This document shows, one piece after another, positions 1 through 7,011 of a stretch of DNA of 8,689 bases. Below the pieces are notes generated by a model. It had not been told where the DNA came from, ran no database searches, and worked only from the letters and a program-made list of their open reading frames with translations. The stretch's first letter is position 1, and the number at the start of each line of letters is the position of its first letter. The position numbers and the translations under genes were made by a program. Origin of the DNA: Flavobacteriales bacterium (GTDB lineage Bacteria > Bacteroidota > Bacteroidia > Flavobacteriales_F > PHOS-HE28); contig JAGQVR010000120.1 in assembly GCA_020437875.1 (NCBI GenBank), forward strand, positions 1 to 8,689, written 5' to 3'.

Positions 1-1306
1 CGAATAGGAGGTTGCGTTCGCCGGAATAGCCTTTGGCCATGCCGCGTTTGAACACCACCACCTGCTTGGCTTTGTAAGCGCGGATGATGGGCATGCCGTG
101 GATGCTGGAGCCCGGATCGGACTCGGCGGCGGGGTTCACCACATCGTTGGCGCCGATCACCAGCACCACATCGTAGCGGTCCATGTGATCGTTCACCTCC
201 TCCATGGCATGGATGCTGGCGTAGGGCACGTTCGCCTCTGCAAGCAGCACGTTCATGTGGCCGGGCATGCGGCCCGCGACCGGGTGAATGATGTAGTGCA
301 CACCGGCGCCCATGCGCTGCAGCAGTCCCTGCATCTCGTACACGGCCTGTTGGGCCTGGCTCACGGCCATGCCATAGCCCGGCACGATGGCGATGTGCTT
401 CCCGAAAGCGAGCATGGATGCGGTCTCCACGGCGGTCACTGGCCGCACCTGCTCCTCACTTTCGGCAGCGCCTCCCCGGGCGCTCTTGATGGATCCGGCC
501 AGTACGCTTCGCAGGGTGCGGTTCATGGCCTTGCTCATCTGCACGGTGAGGATCAGGCCCGTGGCACCCACCAGGATACCTCCGATGAGCATCACGGGGT
601 CCTTGAAGATGAGGCCCGCCAGGAGGGTGGCCACACCGGTGAGGGCGTTGAGCAATGCGATGAGCACCGGCATGTCGGCACCGCCGATGGGCAGGGTGAA
701 CAGGACGCCGTAGACCAGTGCTGCCACGGCGACCGCGGCCAGCAGCGTGGCCATCAGGCCGGCGGCATCGGGCAACACCCACACCAGTGCCAGCGCCAGC
801 AGCAAGCCCAGCAGCAGCACGCGCGCACCCATGTGGTGCAGGCGGTTACCTCGTGGGAGCCTGCGTCCGTCCAGTTTCAGGTAGGCCACCATGCTGCCCG
901 TGAAGGCCACCCCGCCGAGGGCCACGCCCAGTATGAGAACGGTGGCTCCGAAGCGGTGCTCGGGCAGGACGCCCATGGCGAGTACCTGGTTCAAGCCCAG
1001 CAGCACGGCGCTCAGGCCGCCCATTGCATTGAAGATGGACACCAGCTGGGGCATGGCGGTCATCGGTACGCGGTAGCTCCACATGCGGCCGATCACCGTG
1101 CTGACCAACAGCAACAGCACCAGCAGGATGAGGTGCATGCCCACGGTCTCCGGTCTGTAGGCGGCCCAGGTGACGGTGATCAGCGCCAGCAACGCGCTTG
1201 CCGCGGCCAGCAGGTTGCCCGTGCGCGCCCGCGCCGGTTCACCCATCAGCTTCAAGCCCTGTACAAGGCCCACGGTGGCAAGGAGGTAAAGGATGCCCAC
1301 GGTCAA
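1..1306 (-). CDS. pntB: NAD(P) transhydrogenase beta subunit, 3' end cut by window edge
   Basis: This is the beta subunit of the proton-translocating transhydrogenase, which moves hydride between NADH and NADP+ using the proton gradient across the inner membrane. About 435 codons are present. By comparison with E. coli PntB (462 residues, from memory) only about 25 C-terminal residues are missing. The first ~200 residues are strongly hydrophobic, with multiple membrane helices (domain II). From about residue 298 comes the NADP-binding domain III, with VPGYGMAVSQAQ (308-319), HPVAGRMPGHMNVLLAEA (341-358) and GANDVVNPAA (385-394). D388 matches E. coli Asp392. The start is taken as TTG at 1306, overlapping the TGA of the preceding gene; GTG at 1300 is an in-frame alternative. 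Odd point: the membrane position matching E. coli beta-His91 is Asn93 here. Family assignment is certain; the exact start is not. Confidence 0.96.
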   Translation of the reverse strand, partial: MTVGILYLLATVGLVQGLKLMGEPARARTGNLLAAASALLALITVTWAAYRPETVGMHLILLVLLLLVSTVIGRMWSYRVPMTAMPQLVSIFNAMGGLSAVLLGLNQVLAMGVLPEHRFGATVLILGVALGGVAFTGSMVAYLKLDGRRLPRGNRLHHMGARVLLLGLLLALALVWVLPDAAGLMATLLAAVAVAALVYGVLFTLPIGGADMPVLIALLNALTGVATLLAGLIFKDPVMLIGGILVGATGLILTVQMSKAMNRTLRSVLAGSIKSARGGAAESEEQVRPVTAVETASMLAFGKHIAIVPGYGMAVSQAQQAVYEMQGLLQRMGAGVHYIIHPVAGRMPGHMNVLLAEANVPYASIHAMEEVNDHMDRYDVVLVIGANDVVNPAAESDPGSSIHGMPIIRAYKAKQVVVFKRGMAKGYSGERNLLF

Positions 1307-1626
1307 TGCTCGTTTTTACGCTTGCTCGTGGCGCGGAACATGTCCAGCATCCGGTGGGTGACGAAGAAGCCTCCGGACATGTTGACCGCGCCGAGCAGGA
1401 TTGCCAGCGAGGAGAGCGCCACCACCAGGATGTCACCGGGCCCTGCGGCCAGCAGCTGCGTGATGCCGCCGAAAAGGATGATGCCGCTGATGGCGTTCGA
1501 GCCGGACATGAGCGGGGTGTGCAGCACCGCCGGCACGTTGCGGATCACCTCGAAGCCCAGCAGCAGGCTCAGGGCGAGCACGAACACGCCGTCGATGGTG
1601 GTGAGCTGGTAGTGGAGTTCGTTCAT
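1303..1626 (-). CDS. pntAB: NAD(P) transhydrogenase alpha subunit part 2 (membrane domain)
   Basis: This is a 107-residue membrane protein that supplies the alpha-side helices of domain II in three-subunit transhydrogenases. Three hydrophobic segments are visible at roughly residues 13-32, 45-60 and 64-90. The conserved stretch VPAVLHTPLMSGSNAISG spans residues 31-48. His36 lies in its HTPLMS motif and probably corresponds to the proton-path histidine of the Thermus-type enzyme. The ATG at 1626 follows the pntAA stop by four bases. Its own TGA overlaps the TTG start of pntB, which suggests translational coupling. In E. coli this domain is fused to the C-terminus of PntA; here alpha is split, as in Rhodospirillum rubrum and many other bacteria. 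Length and motifs fit the family fully. Confidence 0.95.
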   Translation of the reverse strand: MNELHYQLTTIDGVFVLALSLLLGFEVIRNVPAVLHTPLMSGSNAISGIILFGGITQLLAAGPGDILVVALSSLAILLGAVNMSGGFFVTHRMLDMFRATSKRKNEH

Positions 1627-1630
1627 GGGT

Positions 1631-2746
1631 TCATGGGATGGTGCCCTGGGCCAGGTAGCGTTCGTTCACCACGGTGCCGTCCTGCACTACACGGGTGGCG
1701 GTGAGGATATCGTCCGCTGGGTTGTCCGTGTTCTTGATCAGGTGCTCGATGAAGGTGGTGTAGTTGTTGGAGAGCAGGAAGGAGGTGGAGTGGGCGCAAC
1801 CGCACTCGATCGCGGTGGGGCCCAGGATGGTCACCTCGTCGACCATCACGGTGGAGTCCGGCTCGGTGAGGGCGCAGTTGCCGCCAGTGGCCGCGGCCAG
1901 GTCCACCACCACGGCGCCGGGCTTCATGCCGCGTACCATGTCCTCGGTGATCAGCAGCGGTGCCCTGCGGCCGGGGATGCGTGCGGTGGTGATGATCACA
2001 TCGGCCTGTGCAGCCTCCCTATGGATCACCTCCCGGATGCGCTCCAGGTGCTCGGGTGTCTGCTCCACGGCATAGCCGCCCGCTTTGCGGTCCTCCACGG
2101 CGCCCTCCACCTCGATGAAGGTGGCGCCAAGGCTCTCCACCTCGGTGCGCGAGGCGGAACGTACATCAAAGGCATGCACGATGGCGCCCAGGCGACGCGC
2201 GGTGGCGATGGCTTGCAGTCCTGCCACGCCGGCACCCATGATCAGGAAGCGCGCGGGACGCAGTGTGCCGCCAGCGCTGGTGATCATCGGCACGGTGGCA
2301 AGGGAGCGCTCGGCGGCGAGCAGCACGGCCTGGTAACCGCCAATGGAGGCAACCGAGGAGACCACGTCCATGGCCTGCGCCAGGGTGGTGCGCGGGATAA
2401 GGTCGAGGCTGTGGAGGAAGATGCCGGGCCTTCGATAATGCTCCACCACGGCGCGATCATTCAACACATTGAAGAAACCGATGAAGGTCTTCGGCGTGCC
2501 GATGTCCTCGCCGCGGTAGTGGCTGTCGTGCGCGAGCACGAGGTCACAGCCTCGCAGGATGTCCTCGCGATGCTCCACGAGTGAGGCACCCGCCTGTTCG
2601 TAGGTCTCATCGGAATAGCCAGCTGCTCTGCCTGCGCCCCGTTGCACGCTCACGCGCAGCTTGCCCGCAAGGCGCTTCACCCCTGCAGGTGCAAGCGCCA
2701 CCAGGCGGCGGCGCTCGCTTTCCTTCAGTACACCCAGGTGTTGCAT
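1631..2746 (-). CDS. pntAA: NAD(P) transhydrogenase alpha subunit part 1 (NAD-binding domain I)
   Basis: This 371-residue soluble subunit binds NAD(H) and docks on the membrane part of transhydrogenase; it is related to alanine dehydrogenase. The N-terminus has the family-type KESERR segment (residues 9-14). An R119/Q124/D127 triad matches the RQD loop of R. rubrum domain I. The Rossmann nucleotide site is GAGVAG (171-176), with Asp194 ending the second strand, which favours NAD(H). GGYAVEQ (223-229) fits the mobile loop. GGNCALTEP (288-296) is also conserved. From about residue 308 (GPTAIECGCAHS) the sequence departs from the usual GHTN-x-P ending as I remember it. The ATG at 2746 was chosen because it lies one base after the gdh stop and begins the homologous sequence. 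An upstream ATG at 2818 would add 24 unrelated residues inside gdh. Confidence 0.93.
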   Translation of the reverse strand: MQHLGVLKESERRRLVALAPAGVKRLAGKLRVSVQRGAGRAAGYSDETYEQAGASLVEHREDILRGCDLVLAHDSHYRGEDIGTPKTFIGFFNVLNDRAVVEHYRRPGIFLHSLDLIPRTTLAQAMDVVSSVASIGGYQAVLLAAERSLATVPMITSAGGTLRPARFLIMGAGVAGLQAIATARRLGAIVHAFDVRSASRTEVESLGATFIEVEGAVEDRKAGGYAVEQTPEHLERIREVIHREAAQADVIITTARIPGRRAPLLITEDMVRGMKPGAVVVDLAAATGGNCALTEPDSTVMVDEVTILGPTAIECGCAHSTSFLLSNNYTTFIEHLIKNTDNPADDILTATRVVQDGTVVNERYLAQGTIP

Positions 2747-2747
2747 A

Positions 2748-4025
2748 TCACGGGAAGATGCCGCGTTCCTTATACGTCTTTTCCAGACGTCGCAAGGCCA
2801 CGATGTAGGCGGCGTCACGCCAGTTCACCTTGAACTCCTCCGATGTGGACACCACTTTTTCGAACGCGGTGTCGATCTTGTCATGTATCATCTCCAGCAC
2901 TTCATCGATCTTCCAGATCTCGCTGCGCTTGTTCTGCAACCACTCGTAGTAGCTGCCGATCACGCCGCCGCTGTTGCAGAGGATGTCTGGGATGATGTCA
3001 ACGCCGTTCTGGCGCAGGATCGCCTCGCCCTCGGTGTCTGTTGGACCATTGGCCCCTTCGGCCAACACGTGGGCCTTGATGCTACCGGCATTCGCGGCCG
3101 TGATCTGATTACCCAACGCGGCGGGAACGACGATATCGCACGGGAGCCCGAAGAACTCGCTTGGAGGCATGGTGCCCGCCTTGGTATAGCCTGCGATGCT
3201 CCGGTTGTTTGCCTCCACATGGTTGTAAAGGTCCTCAGGATCGATGCCTTTTACATTATGGATGGTGGAGCTTGCATCCTGCACAGCAATGAGCACCGCG
3301 CCTTCCTTGGCCAGGAAATGGGATGTCCAGTAACCCACATTGCCGAAGCCCTGGACGATGTAGCGCATGCCAGCGAGCGGTTTCCCGGTGCGTTTGGACC
3401 ACGCCTTGAGAGTGGCCACCACACCGAAGCCTGTGGCCCGGTCCCGGCCTTCCAGACCACCTGCACCCAAGGGCTTACCCGTGACCACATGCAGGTTGAT
3501 GAAGCGCGTGGCTGGGGATTTCGTACTGGAATAGGTGTCGGCTATCCAGGCCATGATCTGCGGATTGGTGTTCACATCCGGCGCCGGAATGTCCAGGTCG
3601 GGTCCAATATTGTCACCCAAGGCATAGGTGAACCTTCGTGTGATGCGCTCCAATTCCCCTGCTGAATAGAGCTTCGGATTGATCTCCACTCCTCCTTTGC
3701 CACCGCCGTAGGGCAGACCAGCGAGTGCGGTCTTCCAGGTCATCCAGATGGCCAGGGCACGGGCTGAATCGAGATCTACGGTCTGGTGGTAGCGCAGTCC
3801 GCCTTTGTAGGGTCCGAGGGCATTGTTGTGCTGCACGCGATATCCGGTGAACACCTCGATGCTGCCATCATCCAACTTCACGGGGAAGTGGACGACGATC
3901 TCGCTGTTGGTCTTGCCCAGGATCTTGCGTACACCGGGGTCAAGTCCCATGATGTCCGCTGCATGCTCGAATTGGTCCATGACCACCTGGTACATGCCCT
4001 GTCGTTTCTCGCTTCTGTTGTTCAT
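2748..4025 (-). CDS. gdhA: Glutamate dehydrogenase, Glu/Leu/Phe/Val dehydrogenase family, probably NAD-dependent
   Basis: This enzyme interconverts glutamate with 2-oxoglutarate plus ammonium in the cytosol. Numbered from ATG 4094 (subtract 23 for ATG 4025), the substrate and catalytic residues are K97 in GPYKGGLRYH, K121 in WMTWKTA, K133 in GGGKGG and catalytic D173 in PAPDVNT. The Rossmann motif GFGNVG is at 249-254. D273 at the end of its second strand favours NAD over NADP. S381 in GGVIGSYYEW matches the serine that contacts the glutamate side-chain carboxylate, so glutamate is preferred over leucine. Start choice: ATG 4025 begins near where the family normally starts and has AGGA eight bases upstream. 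ATG 4094 gives an ATGA overlap with the upstream gene but adds 23 residues without family likeness. The gene sits between a Cys-rich protein and pntAA. The gdhA symbol is generic. Confidence 0.94.
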   Translation of the reverse strand: MNNRSEKRQGMYQVVMDQFEHAADIMGLDPGVRKILGKTNSEIVVHFPVKLDDGSIEVFTGYRVQHNNALGPYKGGLRYHQTVDLDSARALAIWMTWKTALAGLPYGGGKGGVEINPKLYSAGELERITRRFTYALGDNIGPDLDIPAPDVNTNPQIMAWIADTYSSTKSPATRFINLHVVTGKPLGAGGLEGRDRATGFGVVATLKAWSKRTGKPLAGMRYIVQGFGNVGYWTSHFLAKEGAVLIAVQDASSTIHNVKGIDPEDLYNHVEANNRSIAGYTKAGTMPPSEFFGLPCDIVVPAALGNQITAANAGSIKAHVLAEGANGPTDTEGEAILRQNGVDIIPDILCNSGGVIGSYYEWLQNKRSEIWKIDEVLEMIHDKIDTAFEKVVSTSEEFKVNWRDAAYIVALRRLEKTYKERGIFP

Positions 4026-4090
4026 ATTGGCGGTCCTGGTCGAAATGGTCCTTGCTCTGCTCGGTTCCATGGTTGTTCTGTAGGGGATGC

Positions 4091-4366
4091 TCATTCGTAA
4101 TGTTCACAATGGGTTATCGTTCGTTCGGGGTCGCGCAGTGCGCAGTAGGACCGGTGATCGCACGTTCCGCAGATGCCGGACACCGTACGGATCAGCTGTT
4201 GTGGTCCCTTCTTCACCACACCATTCGGTGGAGCGACCTCGAACTCGTGCAACTCACAGTGCAGGACCGGAAGCTTGGCTTGTTCGCGATACGTGCAGCC
4301 GTGCCGGTATCTACAGTTCAGACAGAGGGATGAACTGTCCAGCAGGATGTTGTCGGTCTTTTCCAT
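4091..4366 (-). CDS. Small protein with duplicated four-cysteine motif, probable metal-binding, function unknown
   Basis: I do not recognise this 91-residue protein. It contains two copies of one motif: C15-x2-C18-x5-C24-x12-C37-E, then C66-x2-C69-x5-C75-x11-C87-E, each closing with a His-Cys-Glu stretch and further acidic or aromatic residues. Eight cysteines in two equal sets suggest two zinc sites or two iron-sulfur clusters; the sequence alone cannot tell which. There is no signal peptide or membrane segment, so it is probably cytosolic. The ATG at 4366 is the first in frame and lacks a clear Shine-Dalgarno sequence. Its TGA overlaps the alternative gdh start (ATGA), and it heads the presumed gdh-pnt operon. 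It may be a redox or metal sensor, or a partner of the dehydrogenase (inference). The regular cysteine spacing and operon position argue that the gene is real. Confidence 0.85.
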   Translation of the reverse strand: MEKTDNILLDSSSLCLNCRYRHGCTYREQAKLPVLHCELHEFEVAPPNGVVKKGPQQLIRTVSGICGTCDHRSYCALRDPERTITHCEHYE

Positions 4367-4420
4367 CTGATCGGGTTGCGTTCACCCATGCCAATGGCCA
4401 TGCCGATCACAGGAACAAAG

Positions 4421-4438
4421 GACCTCATCATTGAGGTC
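4421..4438 (-). terminator. Perfect 7-bp hairpin 55 bases before the Cys-rich gene
   Basis: GACCTCA-TCAT-TGAGGTC forms a perfect seven-pair stem with a four-base loop. On the coding strand it is followed by CTTTGTTCC, only moderately T-rich. It could weakly terminate the kinase-regulator transcript or act as an operator for the Cys-rich/gdh/pnt unit; the sequence does not decide. The rest of the 191-base gap (4367-4557) shows only the direct repeat described separately and no clear promoter. Confidence 0.3.
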
Positions 4439-4528
4439 TCACGCTTTCAACCCTTTGTACATCAGTCGATAATGCCGGTTGCATGTGCGCACACGAGGCG
4501 CTGGAGAAGGAGCTCACCAGTGGTGCCA

Positions 4529-4559
4529 ACGGGGTGGATCTCTCCGGACGGGGTGGATC
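4529..4559. repeat. 12-bp direct repeat in the regulator-Cys-rich gene gap
   Basis: ACGGGGTGGATC occurs twice without mismatch (4529-4540 and 4548-4559), with 7 bases between, a 19-bp period. The second copy runs into the response regulator stop codon. The pair lies about 160-190 bases upstream of the Cys-rich gene start, a usual distance for enhancer sites of sigma-54 activators, so it could be a binding site for the regulator encoded next to it. That role is inference. Confidence 0.5.
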
Positions 4560-4564
4560 ACCCC
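4550..4564 (-). other. GC-rich hairpin across the response regulator stop codon
   Basis: GGGGTG-GAT-CACCCC is a perfect six-pair stem with a three-base loop, covering the end of the response regulator frame. No T run follows on the coding strand, so it is a poor intrinsic terminator. It overlaps the second copy of the 12-bp direct repeat and may be part of a protein-binding site or an mRNA 3' structure. Confidence 0.35.
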
Positions 4565-5898
4565 AGGCCTTTGAGCTTCTCCCGCAGTGTTTTTCGATCG
4601 ATCCCGAGGATCGCTGCCGCCCTGGTCTTGTTCTGCCCTTCGGCTTCCAGAACACGACGTATATGTTGCCGTTCCATCTCAGCAAGGCTCATCATGGAAT
4701 CCGGCAAGATGCTCCGTGGTGCTTCCATTTTCATGTGAGCGGGGAGATCATCCATCGCTGCAGCACTGTCCTTGAGGATCACCAAGCGGTGGACCAGGTG
4801 TTCCAGTTCACGCACATTTCCGGGCCACGGATAACAGGCGAAGGTCTCCAGCACGCGTGCCGGGATGCGCAGTGATCTCTTGCCCAGCTCCTTGCTGAAT
4901 TTTTGGTTGAAATGGTCGACCAACAGTGGAATGTCCTCCACCCGTTCACGCAGGGGAGGCAGGTGGATGTGAATGAGGTTGAGGCGGTAATACAGGTCCT
5001 CCCGGAACGTGCCTTGCCGGATCATGGCGGCTAGGTCGTTGTTCGCGGCTGAGATCAATCGTACTTCCACCCGCTGGGGCTTGGTGGCGCCCAGCATGGT
5101 CACCTCCTTGTCCTGGATGGCGCGCAGCAGCTTGGACTGCACCGCTGGCGACGCATTGCCGATCTCGTCGAGGAAAAGGGTGCCCCCATCCGCAGCCTGG
5201 AAGAAACCGACCCGGTTGGTGATGGCTCCGGTGAATGCACCCTTTACATGGCCGAACAGTTCGCTCTCCAACAGCTGGTCCGGGATGGCGCCGCAATTCA
5301 CCGCGACGAAAGGTGCCGTGGAGAACGTACTGTTGTAATGGATCGCACGCGCCACCATCTCCTTGCCTGTGCCGCTCTCGCCGGTGACAAGCACAGTGGC
5401 CCGGTTGTTCGGTGTGCGATCGATGATGCGATAGACCTCCTGCATCGGATGGGATCGACCCAGGATTCCATGGAAGTGCTCGCGCATCTCTTCCTGGGCG
5501 GCAGGTTGGTGTGTGCGCCCACCCAACGTGCTCAGCACACGCTCCACGGCGTCGCGCAGTTCCTGTTGCGTGAACGGCTTTACCAGATATTCGACCGCAC
5601 CGAGCTTCATCACATGCACGGCATCCTCCAGCTTGGGGTAGCCCGTGATGACAAGCACAGGGATCTCCGGAAAGTGTTCGCCCAGATAGCGCACAAGTTG
5701 GATCCCGCTCACCTCGGGCATGTTCAGGTCGGTGATCACCAGATGCACGGGACCATGTTCCACCAACTCGATGGCGTCCACCACATTATTGGCGGTGAAT
5801 GGCGTGAGTCCCATGGCGTTCATGCTGCGGCGCAACATCTCCAGCATATCATGGGCATCATCCACCAGCAATACGGAAGGCACATTGGCGAGGCTCAT
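4558..5898 (-). CDS. Sigma-54-dependent response regulator, NtrC/AtoC family
   Basis: This 446-residue transcription activator has three domains. The receiver domain (about 6-122) has the acidic pair D13/D14, phosphoacceptor D57 in VITDLNMP, T85 and K107 in VKPF. The AAA+ domain (about 145-375) has Walker A GESGTGKE (173-180), an intact GAFTGA sigma-54 contact loop (220-225), Walker B GTLFLDEIG (239-247) and the YPWPGNVREL signature (356-365). The C-terminal Fis-type helix-turn-helix (about 403-446) ends in AAAILGIDRKTLREKL. All key residues are present, so it should activate sigma-54 promoters when phosphorylated. Its ATG overlaps the kinase stop as ATGA, so the upstream kinase is almost certainly its partner. 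Its target is not shown by sequence; the divergent-free gap downstream, before the Cys-rich/gdh/pnt genes, is the obvious local candidate. Confidence 0.95.
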   Translation of the reverse strand: MSLANVPSVLLVDDAHDMLEMLRRSMNAMGLTPFTANNVVDAIELVEHGPVHLVITDLNMPEVSGIQLVRYLGEHFPEIPVLVITGYPKLEDAVHVMKLGAVEYLVKPFTQQELRDAVERVLSTLGGRTHQPAAQEEMREHFHGILGRSHPMQEVYRIIDRTPNNRATVLVTGESGTGKEMVARAIHYNSTFSTAPFVAVNCGAIPDQLLESELFGHVKGAFTGAITNRVGFFQAADGGTLFLDEIGNASPAVQSKLLRAIQDKEVTMLGATKPQRVEVRLISAANNDLAAMIRQGTFREDLYYRLNLIHIHLPPLRERVEDIPLLVDHFNQKFSKELGKRSLRIPARVLETFACYPWPGNVRELEHLVHRLVILKDSAAAMDDLPAHMKMEAPRSILPDSMMSLAEMERQHIRRVLEAEGQNKTRAAAILGIDRKTLREKLKGLG

Positions 5899-7007
5899 TC
5901 CACGGGTAGATGAATGGTGAAAGAGGTACCCACTCCTGGCGTGCTTTCCACGCTGATATCGCCGCCATGGCCCTTGATGATCCCATGCACCACGGAGAGA
6001 CCCAGACCGGTGCCAATGCCGGGTGGTTTGGTGGTGAAGAAGGGTTGGAAGATCTTCCGGAGATGCTCAGGGGCGATACCATTGCCGGTGTCCCGGACCC
6101 GCAGGTAGACCCGCCCGTCCCTCGCTTCGGTGGCGAGGTGCAATTCGCCACCCGGAGCGGTGGCCGCTATGGCGTTGAGCACGAGGTTGGTGATCACTTG
6201 CTCGAATTGAACCCGGTCCAGGCGCACTGGAGGTAACACGGGCGCCAGAACCGTGTGCAACACCAGTCGCGCTTCCTCCAACTGCCGATCAAGCAGGCGA
6301 AGAACGCCTTGCACCACCAGGTTCAGGTCCTGCATTCGGAACTGGCTGGGCATCTCACAACTGAAGTACATGAGGCGTTTCACCACTTCGCGGCCGGTAA
6401 GTGCCGAATCGATGATGCGCTGGAGGTCGTCCCTGCGCGCTGGCGCTTTCTCTCCTGCCAATAGGAGTTCGGCATACCCCAGAACGTTCCCGAGCGGGGT
6501 GTTCAATTCATGTGCGATGCCAGCGGTGAACTCTCCCAGCATGTTCAGCCTGTCCTGCTGGCGCATGCGCACTTCGAAATGGCGCTGCCGCTCGCGTTTC
6601 TCCTGGCGTTCCACAATGGTGGCCACTTCGATCGCCAGTCTTTCGAGGAGCTGTTCCTCCTCGACAAGGAAATGGGGACCGGGGCCAGTTATCATGTCCT
6701 GAGAATAGCCCACTGACAACGAGCCTCGCGACCCTCCTTCGACAACGATGGTCTTACGCAGGGAAGGCCCCACCTTCTTCGTGCCATACTCATGTTCATC
6801 CAATAGGAGGGATACCCACAACTCATCAGGTCGTTGCCAGCCCTGTGGCATGGTGCGCACAATAGCGACGAGCATCGGCTCCAGGCCAAGCTCCTGTGTC
6901 TGCGCAATGCGGGCCACGGCATAGAGGCACCCCAACTCCTTGATGCGCTCGCGCAACCGTTCGTCCGACCCGTCCGCAATGATCTGCGCTGTTGGCGTTC
7001 CACCCAT
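5895..7007 (-). CDS. Soluble sensor histidine kinase with GAF-like N-terminal region
   Basis: This 370-residue kinase has no membrane segment, so it should sense a cytosolic signal. Residues about 18-135 look like a GAF-type sensor domain, with the ELGCLYAVARI start and the MPQGWQRP segment seen in many soluble kinases; its ligand is unknown. A short charged coiled segment follows (about 130-155). The dimerisation domain carries the phosphorylated His166 in GIAHELNTPLGN. The ATPase domain has the N box around N274-N278, DTGNGI (306-311), FQPFFTTKP (320-328) and GTGLGLSVV (332-340). The ATG at 7007 was chosen. A TTG at 7040 is also in frame, overlaps the hemerythrin stop (TTGA) and would add 11 residues. 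A Bacteroidota-like promoter ends just before ATG 7007. The kinase is followed directly by its response regulator. Confidence 0.93.
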   Translation of the reverse strand: MGGTPTAQIIADGSDERLRERIKELGCLYAVARIAQTQELGLEPMLVAIVRTMPQGWQRPDELWVSLLLDEHEYGTKKVGPSLRKTIVVEGGSRGSLSVGYSQDMITGPGPHFLVEEEQLLERLAIEVATIVERQEKRERQRHFEVRMRQQDRLNMLGEFTAGIAHELNTPLGNVLGYAELLLAGEKAPARRDDLQRIIDSALTGREVVKRLMYFSCEMPSQFRMQDLNLVVQGVLRLLDRQLEEARLVLHTVLAPVLPPVRLDRVQFEQVITNLVLNAIAATAPGGELHLATEARDGRVYLRVRDTGNGIAPEHLRKIFQPFFTTKPPGIGTGLGLSVVHGIIKGHGGDISVESTPGVGTSFTIHLPVE

Positions 7008-7011
7008 GAGG

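Noticed and set aside
98..1612. A 504-codon open frame on the plus strand
   Set aside because: It lies opposite pntB and pntAB, is rich in His, Gln and Gly in a way typical of antisense frames in GC-rich genes, and shows no recognisable domain.
2747..2818. Longer N-terminus for PntAA starting at 2818
   Set aside because: It would overlap gdh by 71 bases and add residues unlike the family; ATG 2746 sits one base after the gdh stop.
1625..3665. Long plus-strand frames at 1625-2584 and 2661-3665
   Set aside because: They lie opposite well-supported pntAA and gdh genes, have shadow-like composition and no family motif.
4091..4366. Reading the Cys-rich protein as a ferredoxin or rubredoxin
   Set aside because: The spacing C-x2-C-x5-C-x11/12-C does not match the classical 2[4Fe-4S] ferredoxin (C-x2-C-x2-C-x3-C-P) or the rubredoxin pairs of C-x2-C.
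4386..4404. Short repeat CCATGCC occurring twice before the Cys-rich gene
   Set aside because: The arms are only 7 bp and mixed with the ATGGCCAT palindrome; this could easily arise by chance.
4391..4405. Sigma-54 promoter candidate CGGCATG-N4-TTGG before the Cys-rich gene
   Set aside because: The spacing fits, but the invariant -12 GC is GG, and -24 also has mismatches. A second candidate at 4529-4513 (TTGGCACCACTGGTGA) also fails at -12.
5248..5913. A 221-codon plus-strand frame
   Set aside because: It is fully opposite the response regulator receiver and AAA+ coding sequence, whose motifs are intact.
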